DNA of 64,000 bases from Pictodentalium vernedei. Lineage: Eukaryota > Mollusca > Scaphopoda > Dentaliida > Dentaliidae. The notes under the pieces were generated by a model. The model did not search any database and was not told where the DNA came from. It saw only the letters and a list, made by a program, of their open reading frames with translations. The translations under genes were made by a program, and so were the position numbers. The stretch covers positions 793,967,823 to 794,031,822 of the forward strand of contig CM062296.1 in the NCBI GenBank assembly GCA_031216915.1, written 5' to 3'. Positions 12,341 to 23,295 of this stretch are shown here, one piece after another (the stretch's first letter is position 1; each line of letters begins with the position of its first letter).

Positions 12341-12432
12341 AGCTAAATCTGGCTGGATCATTGGTACAGTATAAAAATCTTTAAAAATTTATAGTAATTT
12401 ATATATTTTTTATACTTACCAATGACCCAGAC
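12341..12432 (+). repeat. ICR of DIRS copy 2
   Basis: Same organisation as 40213-40300: reverse complement of the left end, then of the right end, joined at 'cagtataaaaatctttaaa'. The core triplet region differs from copy 5 (ctt in place of gtt). Confidence 0.75.
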
Positions 12433-12499
12433 GGGGATGGCCCTCCCATGAGTTGGGAACTCACACCTCCCCGATGAGTACATAACGCTTTCCAGGCCC

Positions 12500-12633
12500 T
12501 CAGTTTTAGATGCAAATTTTGGGGATTGGGGGGTAAAATTTGTGTTTGGCCCTAGAATTTAAGAGTTAGCACCAGCTAAGTCTGGGTCATTGGTAAGTAT
12601 AAAAAATATAAAAATTACTATAAATTTTTTAAC
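12500..12633 (+). repeat. Right inverted terminal repeat of DIRS copy 2 (internally deleted)
   Basis: Runs from 'ggccctcagttttagatgc' to 'aaattttttaac' and matches the outer part of 40376-40602. The inner part with the GC-rich palindrome is missing. Confidence 0.8.
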
Positions 12634-12639
12634 TTACAA

Positions 12640-12690
12640 TTCAAGTTTGTCAAGTTGAGCTACAGAGGCATTGACTCTTTCCATTTACTT
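12640..12690. repeat. Terminal fragment of the GTTGAGCTACAG repeat family
   Basis: The sequence 'gtcaagttgagctacag' plus 'cattgac' matches the right ends of the elements at 43516-43555 and 53067-53110. Only this end is present, directly next to the right end of DIRS copy 2. The DNA from 12690 to 13095 shows nothing recognisable. Confidence 0.5.
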
Positions 12691-13095
12691 GCCTTGTTTT
12701 GGAGGAAATGAAGATCTGCATAGCCCTTACATTCGTATCCACATGGATTGTATACCAATCTAGCATAACAAAGTTTCCACTTGCTGCTTGATTTCAATAC
12801 CTTGATCAAAGAGGTGGGCATTGTGCATAATTATTCAAATACTGTTTTGGTTAATGTATACCATAATTTAAAACAGAACTTGTTTACCATAATAGTCAAG
12901 CACTTCTCCACATCAGAGTTCCTCCATGGCTCGGAGACACTGATAATGATTTATTTGAAAATATGAATAATGTTCCAGTCGGTTTTGTCAAATCTATTCA
13001 CACACTATGTCATACCTACCCTTTGCCTCTTCCATGATCAAAAAGTGGTGAAAAAACACTAACCCACAAAACTTCTTTCAGTAGGATCACTTAGG

Positions 13096-13440
13096 ACCAT
13101 GGTGGATCTGTGGTTGTGGCATTGGACTTCAGACTAAAATGTCCATTGTCCGATCCCCACCAGGAAAAACTGCATTGTGTCCTTCAATAAGGCATTTAAT
13201 GTTGTTTGACCATGTGGGGGCATTGAGGCAATGTATACTGCTTGTCGTTGGTACACTTGTCTTCAACCAAAGCTAACCCTAGTAGTGCCGAGTTAGTATG
13301 TTGGGGAGTCGGACAGTTGCTCACCACTGCTCAGTGGTTCTCTCCAGGTAATCCAACTTCCTTCACCTATAAAACTGCCAGACAAGAGTTGACCCTGGCT
13401 GTCAAAATATTTGTTAAACCCCTATAAAAATAAATAAATG
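13096..13440 (+). repeat. tRNA-headed SINE with (AAATA)n tail
   Basis: The head (about 13100-13165) resembles a tRNA gene: an A-box-like 'tggttgtggcattgg' and a B-box-like 'tgtccgatccccacc' about 50 bp on. A body follows that includes 'tggttctctccaggtaatcc', shared with 46873-47012 and, inverted, with 45705-45850. It ends '...ataaaaataaataaatgaaa'. This is the classical order of a Pol III SINE: promoter head, body, simple tail. Confidence 0.65.
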
Positions 13441-13801
13441 AAAAAAGAGAGTGATTCATGCCTCTTGGAATCTGCTCTCTTGTTTTTTGAATGAGAAACA
13501 TATTGTTAGGTTTATAGTTGGCTGAGTGTCATGTCCAGAAGTCCATATTTAGACTTTCTTGAAAAGTGCTTACACCGTAATAAAAAGGCTTTATATCCCA
13601 TGTATGTGCTTTATATTCCTATGCATATGGGCACTCTTCAATAAAATATTACAAGATAAATCTGTGTTAACCAATTCATCTTAGACTCTACCATTTAAGA
13701 ACTTGAATTTTGTTTTGTATTATGAAAAATTTATTGAGGAAAGTTTTCAGAAATAAAAATTAAATGGTTTATGGCTCATATTTTACCCAAGTTAATAAAA
13801 T

Positions 13802-14356
13802 TAGAGCTGTAGGTTAACCAAAACCAAACCAAGGTTTTTAATTTTTTTTTAAAAACTGAAACCGTCGACATCCTGTAATCTAAGGTTTTTCGTTTTTTAT
13901 TAAATACTTTCTTGCTGCAGAAATTCACAGAATGTAGCCTTCCCAGAGTAGTGAGAGTACCCAGACACTGCCAATGGCAGTGTCTGGGTACTCTCACTAC
14001 TCTGGGAAGGCTACATTCTGTGAATTTCCGACATTTCAGTTTAGTTGTGTTTGCAGCTTTCCTCAAGTTGCGTGTAGGTGTAAGACCTCGAAAAATGGCC
14101 AAGTACAATAAAAGTTCTGTATATTTAGGTAATTATTATATTGGCCTTCCTGATTCTTCATGTATTATAGCTTATTTCGGGCATTCATTGAGTTTCACTC
14201 AATTTCTCTGCCATTCAGTTATGACTCCGGACATAAGAATGAGTTTTATTGAATTTTATTTGGCCTCATGAACAAACCGAAAACCAAACCGAACTGAGGT
14301 TTTACTCCACCTGAAAAACCAAAACTGAACAAGAAATTTAAAACCGTACAGCTCTA
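13802..14356 (+). mobile_element. Non-autonomous hAT-like DNA transposon with 8-bp TSD
   Basis: The ends are TAGAGCTGTA and TACAGCTCTA, extended imperfectly by 'ggtt' and 'aacc'. They are flanked on both sides by AATAAAAT (13794-13801 and 14357-14364). An 8-bp target duplication with TAGAG-type ends is a hallmark of the hAT superfamily. At 555 bp it has no room for a transposase and contains no domain. The interior holds the perfect palindrome at 13921-14027 and 'accaaaaccaaacc' repeats near both ends. Confidence 0.75.
13921..14027. repeat. Perfect 107-bp palindrome
   Basis: Two 53-bp arms with a single-base centre (13974) and no mismatch by eye. The left arm begins AAATTCACAGAATGTAGCC and the right arm ends with its exact complement. 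The overlapping open frames on both strands repeat the same peptide because of this symmetry and are not genes. Confidence 0.95.
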
Positions 14357-14675
14357 AATAAAATTGATAAATTTGTCCCTTGAGTGCAACAAGGATTTGC
14401 AATACTTTAGCATTACAAAACCTTCTTGCACTCAAGGGACAAAATACACCACCACCCATACTATTCTGTAGATTATGAGGCCTAAAACATAAAACAAACC
14501 AAGAACATAAACTTTTGATGGCAAAGAAATAGTTACGAAAATAAAAAATAAAATAAAAAAACACCCGTCCACATGCAGTTTTACAAAATATGGTCTGAGA
14601 AACAGGAGATCTATTTGTGGGGCCTAATATTTTCACCTCATACTTCATGTTGATCAGATTTCTTTTTCTTTACAG

Positions 14676-14861
14676 GATGGATCCAAGAATGATAGAGAGG
14701 TTGACAATTCTGATGATGCTGCAACAGCCAATCAGAAGCGAATGAATGCCGATCCATTAGAAGTCATGTTACTCAACATGGGGTATAGAATAACAGGTCT
14801 TTCAGGGGATGATGATGATCCAGATCAGCCAGATCAACCTGTTCAGTGTCGGCCTAGTTGA
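14676..14861 (+). CDS. Probable terminal coding exon of an unidentified host gene
   Basis: Preceded by a good 3' splice site (pyrimidine tract 'tttctttttctttacag' ending at 14675). The frame starting exactly at 14676 stays open for 61 codons to TGA at 14859-14861. The peptide starts DGSKNDREVDNSDD, has a central LEVMLLNMGYRITGL segment and ends with an acidic, Pro/Gln-rich tail (DDDDPDQPDQ) and CRPS. Composition and codon use look like protein, unlike the surrounding repeats. I do not recognise the family. No upstream exon could be assigned in the window; it would lie 5' of the MITE cluster. It could instead be an exon relic or a chance frame. Confidence 0.5.
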   Translation, partial: DGSKNDREVDNSDDAATANQKRMNADPLEVMLLNMGYRITGLSGDDDDPDQPDQPVQCRPS

Positions 14862-14899
14862 TTTTTTTCTTCTCCCTAGAATTGTTGGATTTTCTTCTT

Positions 14900-15400
14900 C
14901 TAGCACAAGGAACATTAACCCCCTCCTCGTGAGTTCAAAACACAAAAACTCCAAGCATCAACTTTTTCTCATAACGTACCTTAAAATTTAACCAATTTAA
15001 TCTTGTTTGACAGAGCTCATTGAGCTCTGTCAAACAAGAGTGAATTAGCTAAATTTCCAGTTGCATTGTGGGAAATATTTGAAGTTTGAAATTTTGATAT
15101 TTCGACATTTGGGTGCAGGAGGTTAAACAGCCTCTTCCAAATCAGTGCATTTTTCAAAGCCTGTTATGAGGTACACACAGTTTCCTGGAAATTATAAGTA
15201 TTAATCGGTGTTATTTCTGTTATTTTTGTACTGGCTATTGAAACCGTATTTTTTTTCTAAGATGAAAAAATGCACAGAGAGGAAATAGTGAGTATGAGCT
15301 ATATCAATTTTTTTTTCACCAATATTTTTATTTGATTGACAATTCTTTAATAAATAGCATGCCATAAAACAGCAGCCTTAGGCCTAAAAATAGTTAAAAC
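14900..15400. repeat. Non-coding stretch with the TTGACAGAGCTC hairpin family
   Basis: A short palindrome lies at about 15003-15041 (cttgtttgacagagctc facing gagctctgtcaaacaag). The same hairpin core recurs at 51341-51413, and a decayed half near 46080-46096. The flanks 'gcattgtgggaaatatttg' and 'tttgatatttcgacattt' recur, altered, near 46020. No gene is seen. Confidence 0.6.
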
Positions 15401-16150
15401 TCTGTTTCTCAGTTCCTCCCACTTGGTCCTATTGGCTGCTGCATGCTCTCTTTTTATAACCAATGCAAACAGATGCAAACTTTAAAAAATAAAAATTAAA
15501 TGGTTTTGGCCTAAAAAAATAAAAAATCTGTTTCTCAGGCCCTCCCGCATGGTCCTTTTGGCTGCCGCATGCTCTCTTTTTATAACCAATTTAAACTTAA
15601 AAAAATTAATATTAAATGGTTTATGTCTGATATTTTACCCAAGTTAAAAAAATTGATGAATTTGTCCCTTGAGTGCAAGAAGGCTTTGTATTCTGTAGAT
15701 TATGAGGCCTAAAACTTGAACCAAGAACATGAACTTTTGATGGCAAAGAAGTATTTACTGAAATAAAAAAAATAAAATAAAAAACCGCTCGCCCGCATGC
15801 AATTTCACAAATAATGGCCCGAGAAACAGAAGATCTACTTTGTGTGGCCTTATGTCCGATATTTTATCCAAGTTAATAAAATTGATAAATTTGTCCCTTG
15901 AGTGCAACACGGCTTTGCAACGCTTTAGAATTGCAAAGCCTTCTTGCACTCAAGGTATGAAATACACCACCAACCATGCTATTCTGTAGATTATGAGGCC
16001 TAAGACATAAAACAAACTAAGAACATGAGCTTTTGATGGCAAAGAAATAATTTCACAAATGAAAAATAAAATAAAAAAATATCCGGCCTCATGCAATTTT
16101 TAAAAAAAAAGGTCTGAGAGACAGAAGATCTGCTTTGTGAGGCCTTATTT
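15400..16150. repeat. Cluster of hairpin MITE units (CTGTTTCTCAGGCC family)
   Basis: There is one full unit at 15528-15835 with ends ctgtttctcaggcc and ggcccgagaaacag, a partial unit at 15400-15520 and a further partial unit at 15840-16145. Each has an internal self-complementary core around 'cccttgagtgcaa' and 'gccttcttgcactcaagg' (clearest at 15890-15953). They are related to 13700-14660 and, in opposite orientation, 48471-48815. No coding capacity. Confidence 0.7.
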
Positions 16151-16389
16151 CAGACTTTTTATCCACTACCTTTTTGAAGCAAGATCTGTTTTTATAAAAT
16201 AAACATTTTTTTTTGACTTTGTGAGACATAGGCCATAGACTCCTTCTATCAGCTAGTTTGGAAAATCCACATTCTCCATACATCCCATTAGAAAGTGCAT
16301 TTGAGAACTCTACCACAACAACAAATGGAGAGGATGTAAGCTACAGAGAAAATCTTTTTAGAAACTTTTTCATTTTTCATAACCAAGAA

Positions 16390-16556
16390 GCAAGGTCAAC
16401 TGGATAGATTAGCAGACCCGGTAACCAATGCCTGGGGTGGAAACCTTCTAAAGTGCACTGCTTGTATTTAATATTGGTCCATATTTGACCTTATGCTTGC
16501 CCTGCAGTAATGATATACTCAAGGATGCTGAATGTGACATGAAAGACCAATAAATA
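16390..16556 (+). repeat. SINE-like 3' fragment
   Basis: Contains 'agtgcactgcttgtattta', 'gaccttatgcttgccctgc' and ends 'gaaagaccaataaataaatt', resembling the 3' end of the SINEs at 46480 and 46873. Decayed and without a recognisable head. Confidence 0.4.
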
Positions 16557-17582
16557 AATTATTGTACTCTTACAATAATAACAAGACTACACAACAACTG
16601 GGTTGAGTGTTCTGTTTGTTGATGATTATTGTGAACATCAATTTTCTGGATCAAGAATTCGCATAAATGACAGTGTACAAGTCACTCCAATGTAAAAGTT
16701 GAAGAAGTAAACATGAGAATTAAATTGTGATTGATCAAAAAGAATGGTGGAAATGAAACAAACTGTTTCCTTACAAATTTGTCATCACTCGATTGATGGT
16801 TCATTGAATTTCATCATAAATTTGAACAATCAGAATTTTAGGCCTGTCATGATTAATCGAGAAGTTGACTAATCATCAGCAACACTGAACATCAACTACA
16901 ATTTCAAAGTAGATGATTATGGGTTTTCATCACTCTTTTACTGATGAATTGATAGTTATTGCTTTCTTCCCCACCATGCTTGAAAGAAGTATCAGAAGCT
17001 GTAGAATATCACAATACATTGTAACTGATACCTGAAAGAAGTATAAAGATACAGCATATGACTCCAGGCCTGGCGTTCTAGGAAGTATGGGAGTACAAAT
17101 AAATGCCCTTCTCAGTTTGCCAAGGAGTGCAACTGTCTTCTAAAATCTCAGCGTAGCTGTTATTAGACTTGACCATCTCAGGTCCAAACCTAGGTTTGAG
17201 ACTGAGGTGGTCAGGAGATCGAATTTTCCTCAGAAAGCAGCATGCCTGCATGCCTAAAAAATGTCCAGCCCAAGGATCTAATGACCAAACATATTGTTTT
17301 CTGAAAAGTTGTTTCTGAAGGTCACAGAGTATGATTATAGTCAACTTTAATTGGTTATTTTTCTTCAATAGTTGATCATGAAATTTCATGACCATGCCAG
17401 CCCTACATAATTTGTTTCTCAAGTAAATCATGGTTCTAGAAAATTTACAAATGCTTATCAAAAGGGAGAGAATTAAACGTTCTTGCTGTTGGTGTAAAGC
17501 TCTAGTAATAGAGGCAAATGCAAAAACTGTCATCCTCCTGTTGACATCTTTGTATAATAATTAAGATAAGATTATACATTGT
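16557..17582. other. Unassigned stretch with a 151-codon minus-strand frame
   Basis: A frame on the minus strand from 17533 to 17078 is open for 151 codons, the longest outside the transposons. It has no recognisable domain, its composition (Leu, Arg, Gln, Cys rich) is not distinctive, and I see no clear promoter or splice sites. Local inverted motifs such as 'gattaatcgagaagttgac' near 16852 suggest old repeat DNA. I therefore list it only as an open frame of unknown status. Confidence 0.3.
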
Positions 17583-17779
17583 TATACTGTACCAATGACC
17601 CAGACATAGCTGGTGCTAACTCTTAAAATATAGGGCCAAACACAAATTTTGCCCCCCAATCCCCAAAATTTGCATCTAAAACCAAAGAAAACATGTCCTG
17701 AAAGGCCCTCCACACTTCACCTCTACTGCGCATGCGCAGTGTCAAGGACGTTCCGAAATTGGCGCCATTAATCATTCTA
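17583..17779 (+). repeat. Left inverted terminal repeat of DIRS copy 3
   Basis: From 'tatactgtaccaatgaccc' to 'ggcgccattaatcattcta'. It is the reverse complement of 23296-23500, with no difference noticed by eye apart from the outermost bases. It includes the 16-bp palindrome ACTGCGCATGCGCAGT at 17725-17740. Confidence 0.95.
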
Positions 17780-18671
17780 AGTTTGGCCCTTCATCAGTTA
17801 ACATCTGACTGATCTTTGTGCTTGTAAATCTCAGTTTAAATGATGCCAGACACATAAATATTAGTGAAATGGTGATTCTAAGGAGGATAGAGAAGGAGGA
17901 GAGGAAAAATGTGTGACAGAATATTATCAGGGCTGTGACTTAAAATTTTTTAATGAAATTATGTTAAGTTACCTATTTTCGAGGCAGCAGCCATTTTGTT
18001 GTCATTCTGATTATTTAGTTACACTGTTTTTTCAGTGTTTTCCTCTCTCCCTGTCCTTTAAGTCCCCCCTTGCTATTCTCCCATGCTTTTGGCATAGTTT
18101 TTGTAATTATTATTACTAAATTTTCTTGGGAGTTTTAGCTGAATAACAGAATGAATTCTGTTCTTTTCCCCATGTTTACGTTTTCACCTACGGGTGGTTA
18201 GGCGTTGTGTTCTGCATCTACCATCTGATGTTCTGCAGTTTCTTCCCTGGAAGTCTCTGTTTTGCATCAGATAGTGTATTTTTGGTAACTGATTTCGGGC
18301 CTGGGTGCCTGGAGTCTTATTTTAGTGTTTTTACACTCATTGTTTACATTTACAACAGCCCTCTGTGTGAGGGGGGGATTTCTGGAAAATAATATCTTGA
18401 TGTTATTTTAATCATAACTAGATACATTATTATTGTTCGTAAGTATTGAATAAATTGTTTAAAATATTTTTAAAATTTTTGTCCACACTTAGGCTTGGGA
18501 TCCATTGGGGCTCAACGTTACTTTTCAGAAACTTGGGCTGTTCTGAAAAAATATTTTTTCAAAATATTTTGATTTCAATTATTTTTTCTATATTAATGGA
18601 TCATATTATTATTATGTATTTTGATTGCCAGGGGTTAGTGCGAGTACCAGGACTTGTTTTCTTTTCACATT

Positions 18672-19115
18672 GAAAGGATATTGATCAATTGTAATAAGAG
18701 GAAGTCTTCCTCTGACTTTATAATCATTCTATATGTGGTCAGTGTACTCGCATTAACTCCTGTTCTGTATCGTATGATTTCGATGACAATATGGGAAGTG
18801 TATGTCACGGTATGTTATTGGGGAATTGGACACTCCGGTCCTTTCCCCGCAGGGTCACTCTACTTTATCAATTTCTATTTCAGACGATCAAGATTAGGGT
18901 GATGTATCTGTGATGTCTTCCAACAGTGTGCCTCCGTCGTCACAATTAATGAAGGGCTAGCAGAAAAGTGCTCATGTAAATACGCCAATTGCCTAAGAGG
19001 ACCCTAGTAGGTTCGACGGCCTTTGACGTCCGCTAGCTCGCCCGGTGTAGCGTCCATTCACCGAATGGTTCGGCAGCCGGGTTCGTCCGTTGCGGTCTAG
19101 AAGAAATTTTGGGGT
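18672..19115 (+). pseudogene. ORF1 remnant of DIRS copy 3
   Basis: Matches 34775-35212: 'aaggatattgatcaattg', then the Ser/Cys-rich segment and the end 'gatgcgagcactataa'. The start codon is TTG and indels shift the frame within the first 30 codons. Confidence 0.7.
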
Positions 19116-19979
19116 GATGCGAGCACTATAAATCAACCTAATGCACACCCAGTGACGGCGGATCGGAGGGAGAATGGAGGAAGCCTTTTAGTCCGGTTCA
19201 TAGCTCGTTCTGGTCCATCCGGACGGCGAGCGAGAGAGGCCCAAAATGTTTCGCATTCGGAGCATACGTCCGTCGCTCGGGACGCTCCGACATATAGTCA
19301 GTCTGGAGTAGACTGTCAATAAGGCTTCCTCATTCTCATGGTAGCGCACACGACCGCTCTTGGCTACGTGACCACGGATATCCAGTCAGCTTCGCCAGTC
19401 AGAGAATCATCGGCGACCAGGTCACACCATCCGGTAGCCAGGGACACGAGGCCTGCAGACTCCGGACGTTCGCATTGGAAGTGTGCGGGAGTCAACGTAC
19501 ACGGAGCTTCCGGCGGCAATGCATCGTAAGACCGCTACTGCACAGGCCTCGGGAACGGACGTGCTTTCCTAAATAGCACAGTTTATCGCAGCATTTTTTT
19601 TATCCGACGATGCTGGGTCGGGACGCTCCGTGGAAGCGGGTACAGACGTCCGAATATTTCATCCGGTCCGACGGGATACCGAAAGGGATTTGGAGGATTT
19701 CGAGCTTTCCCTTTCGGAACAACATATGCTGTTGTGTATGTCATCTGACTTGGTCTTCTACAGCTTCTTTCGTCAGACCAGATTGCTGCGATGCCGGATA
19801 AGAAACTGATAGCGTCGGTGGACTTAGAAATTTTTGGTTCGGTTCAGGGACATCGTCCCTCAGTTCCGACATAGTCCAATAATGTCACACAAACTTTCGA
19901 ATTATTGAACGACGCTATATATATTATTATTATATGCTTGCTATAACCAAGCATTTCTGGTTTCTTGTTCGCAAAGTTA
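18905..19979 (+). pseudogene. First gag copy in DIRS copy 3
   Basis: Matches about 35010-36110 of element 5: 'gctagctcgcccggtgtag', the 'gagcgagagaggccc' block, 'tccggtagccagggacacg', and 'tatagcgtcggtggactt'. It breaks off near 'ttcttgttcgcaaag' and is followed immediately by the same region again. Multiple frameshifts. Confidence 0.8.
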
Positions 19980-19989
19980 CGGAGATGTC

Positions 19990-21545
19990 TTTCAAAAGTG
20001 TGTCTCTGTCGTCATAGTTAATGAAGAGCTAGCAGCAATAAGTGCTCATGGAATATGTCTATCGCCTACGGAGTGACATTCGCAAGCTCACCCGATGTAG
20101 CATGCATTCATCGAATGGTTCGGCTGCCGGGTTCGTCCGTTGCGGTCTAGGAAGGAGATTTGGGTGATGCGAGCACTTTAATTACTTTAGTACTCACCCA
20201 GTGACGGCAGATTGAGGACAGATCGGAGGAAGCCTGTTAGTCCGGTTCCTGGCTTGTCCAGGTCCGTCCGGGCTGTGAGCGAGAGAGGTCCCTCTCTCGT
20301 CCAACAACATAGGGGACCGCATGTTGTGGTTCTGATATTTTACATTCGGAGCATATGTCTGTCGGTCGGGACGCTCCGTTATATTGACAGTCCGAGAGAC
20401 TGTCCATAATGCTTCCTCATCCTCACAGCAGGGCACACGACCGCACATTGGCTACGTGACCTCGAGTATCCGATCAGTTTCGTCATTCAGTGATTCCACG
20501 GCGAATAGGTCGCGCCATCCGGTAGCCAAGGGACACGAGGCCTATACACTCCGTTCGCTCGCATATTGGTAGTATGCACGGGGTAACGATCACGGAGCTT
20601 CCAGCGGCAATGCATTGTAGGACCGCTTCTCCTCAGGCCTCAGTGACGGACGTGCTATCCGAGTTAGCACAGTTGTTTTGCAGCATCCCAGCAATTGACA
20701 GTTTCTTGGTCGAATCAGGAATTATCCGACGGCGCTGGGTCGGTGCGGTCCGCGGTTGCATCAGGTACGGACGACCAAACGCTTTATAGGGTCCGACAGG
20801 ATGGCGAAAGGGATTCGAAAGATTTCGAGTTTTCCCTTTTGTAGTATCGGAAGCTGCCATTCATATCTTCTGGCATTATCTTCCAGTGATTGTTATTTTG
20901 GACTACATTGCTGCGATGTTGGATAAGAGACTTATAGCGTCATTGGACTCAGAATTTTCGATCGGTTCGGGGACATTGTCCCTGACTTACCGACGCAGTC
21001 CAATAATTTCATTACAACATGTGTTTTATTTTTCGACGCTATATATATGCATACAAGCCTGCTACCAAGCATGATAGTTTAGTTTCTTGTCCGCGTTGCT
21101 CATTTCTGCCGTTTTATCATTTATACGAATAGTTTATTTTGGCAGTGTAGGGCATACCGAGAGTTCATAGGCGTCTAGACGGTGTGGTTAAAGACTGGAA
21201 ATATTCTTTTTCGCCGTCTATGTCTTTTCCAACTTCAATGTTGGAAACGACAATGATGTCTAGTAGACTTAACTTAGACGCTTTATCATACGTGAGGCGT
21301 TATCATTACGTCTTCAAGAAAAGATTTACGGGATATTATTCTCAATGTAATTTCTTTTGAGGGCAGTAGTTTGTTCACGTATAACTCCGCCCTTCAGTGG
21401 CTGATTGGAGTTGGTTAGATGTGACGCAGCCCTAGCTACATCCACGCGTGTGGATAGTAAGGTTAAGAACTCTCTCAGAGTCGCTTCGTTCTCGGAGAAG
21501 CTTCTCTTCGACGGCAACTTTTCGGCAATCCATGAATTGCTCGAT
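19990..21545 (+). pseudogene. Second gag copy in DIRS copy 3
   Basis: Restarts at sequence like 35040 ('agtgtgtctctgtcgtc') and runs to 'aacttttcggcaatccatg'. From 20080 it is almost identical to positions 1-1480 of the window, sharing its stops and frameshifts, whereas the first gag copy (18905-19979) has different mutations. The two gag copies in this element therefore have different histories. Confidence 0.8.
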
Positions 21546-21559
21546 TTACACGTTCTCTT

Positions 21560-22560
21560 GTCTATCTAGTGTTACAAGAGATTCAGACTGGGGCAAACAT
21601 TCGGTGGTTGACTCAGAGAGTGCCACTGCAGTTGCTGGACCTGAGTGTTGCTGTTATGACGGTTGCCAGTCAAAAAGATTGGGATATAATACTGATCCCA
21701 ACGGATTCGAAGTGCCAGGGTCTTTGGGTTCTGCAGTCTCTTAGCAACCAATTATCTTCCGCGGAATAATGTTTTTTAGGCTTGCTTTATGTCATTGCAT
21801 GAACATTATTCAGAAACGCATGCCCAAATCCTGTCCGTTAATTCGACAGTAGTGGCGTATTTCCGGAACCAGGGAGGCACACCTATATGTAATTTAACTT
21901 CGGTTCTTATTTAGTTAAGTAATCATTTGAGCCTCTGGAAACAGTAGTTTTCAAATTCTGACCTTTTAGACAGTAATTCTGTTGGTTTCTCTTTTCTGAA
22001 GAGTCAGTGAGTTTCATGCACTATCGATGGATGATTTTCACTTTCGTAGTTTCGGAATCACTACTTCCTTTACTATTTAGGTTGGATTTTTGCATAAGAG
22101 TTAGGCTCCTAATATCCGGAACCTATTGTTATTAAGGTCCTTCCGTCTTCGTACGGGCATAGGCCTTTACTCTTTCCGGTTAGAGTTTATGTATTTATAA
22201 ACAGATATCTGTTTATTACTACGGGCGTAAGCTTCTTCTGTCTTTGATGCCTAGTAGAAGGACGTTACGCTCCATTCTATTGTTAATGGATTCTATTAAC
22301 TATCGGTACTGCTTATGGTATATCATTGACTCAGCAGTTGTGCTTAAGATTTCGGCTCATGAAGTAAGAGTTCTTCTGCATCTTGGGCTTACATTAATAG
22401 TGTCGCTATTATAGATTTTTGAAGGCTGATCATTGCGCTCAGCCATCCACATTCATGAATTTTTATCTCAGAAATATCGAGTCCATTTCTGGAGGCCTCT
22501 TTTGTTAGGTCTATTATCTACTGCTCAGAATGTCATTCACTTAACAGTTGCTACTATAGC
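21560..22560 (+). pseudogene. RNase H and YR remnants of DIRS copy 3
   Basis: RNase H begins at 'gttacaagagattcagac' after the RT deletion. At 21881 the sequence jumps to a YR segment ('atgtaatttaacttcggttc', like 2702 in copy 1). The HEVR-like box near 22358 and the FYLRNI-like segment near 22460 remain. Not translatable. Confidence 0.8.
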
Positions 22561-23132
22561 TAGGTAGGCTGTCTGTTTCGGCAGTGTCTCCGTTCTGCTG
22601 CCCTCTTCGCTCTGGGCTATTTGACCCAGGGCAAGAAAAAGGGGGGGGGGGGGGGAGGGTGTTCCCTTGGGTCACCTGTTTTACTATGAAAACAAGGGGA
22701 TACCTCCTCCGGAGTTAGTAATTCTGAGCTGTTATTGGGATGGTTGTTTAGTGAGAAGTTTATGTTTTAAAAATTCATTCAAGTCTTAGTTTTTAAAGTA
22801 TAGCTTTTGAATATTGCATATGTCAATGGACATGATTATGCAATCCTCAGACACTTTTAAGGAGTATAAGAGTCTCTATTCTCTAGACTTCCTTTATTTA
22901 TTGGCTTACTTTAAAAATTATTAGTATAAGGATTATTTTGGATATTAATAGAGTACATGGATGTATGAAGCTCAATTTTGGAAGGTGTTGTATCTTTCTA
23001 ATTTATCATAAATAAGAAAGATACATGTAAGGCCTATTACTTCTTTTTCCCTTCAGGGGATGACTCTATTTTATATTATTGTGCGTATTCCATTTTGCTC
23101 TATGTCCTTGGTCCTCCAGCCTTTTTACTATT

Positions 23133-23221
23133 CAGCTATGTCTGGGTCATTGGTACAGTATAAAAATGTTAAAAATTTTTTAGTAATTTCTATATTTTTT
23201 ATACTTACCAATGACCCAGAC
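23133..23221 (+). repeat. ICR of DIRS copy 3
   Basis: Reverse complements of the left and right outer ends joined at 'gtataaaaatgttaaaaat'. It lies about 75 bp inside the right terminal repeat, as in copies 1, 2 and 5. Confidence 0.85.
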
Positions 23222-23295
23222 GGGGATGGCCCTCCCAGGAGTTGGGAACTCTTGCCTCCCCGCTGAGTACATAGCGCTTACCAGGCACTGGTTAT

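Larger units (their letters stand above)
7213..12633 (+). mobile_element. DIRS-like retrotransposon copy 2 (5'-truncated, gag duplication, YR-deleted)
   Basis: Starts abruptly at 'ggaatgtgcacaccc' (like 35217 of element 5) with no left terminal repeat. After about 500 bp it jumps back at about 7722 to sequence like 34990 and then runs through gag, RT and RNase H. Inside YR it jumps at about 11410 from sequence like 38480 to sequence like 39325, removing roughly 0.85 kb. It ends with the poly-G region, an ICR and a right terminal repeat ending 'aaattttttaac'. The right repeat itself lacks about 75 bp, including the GC palindrome. Every ORF is broken, but this is the only copy where the RT core before the YLDD motif is readable. 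Confidence 0.88.
13700..14660 (+). mobile_element. Hairpin MITE interrupted by a hAT-like element
   Basis: The left part (to 13801) and right part (from 14357) together resemble the unit at 15528-15835: 'tttacccaagttaataaaat' is on the left, and 'gataaatttgtcccttgag' with the self-complementary 'gtcccttgagtgc...gcactcaagggac' core and the 'ctgagaaacag' end is on the right. The interruption carries an 8-bp duplication of AATAAAAT, so the MITE was there first. Confidence 0.7.

Noticed and set aside
13776-14271. Two overlapping frames on opposite strands encoding the same peptide
   Set aside because: The shared peptide is produced by the perfect palindrome 13921-14027, which reads the same on both strands.
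17078-17533. 151-codon minus-strand frame
   Set aside because: No domain, splice context or homologous copy visible; kept only as part of an unassigned stretch.
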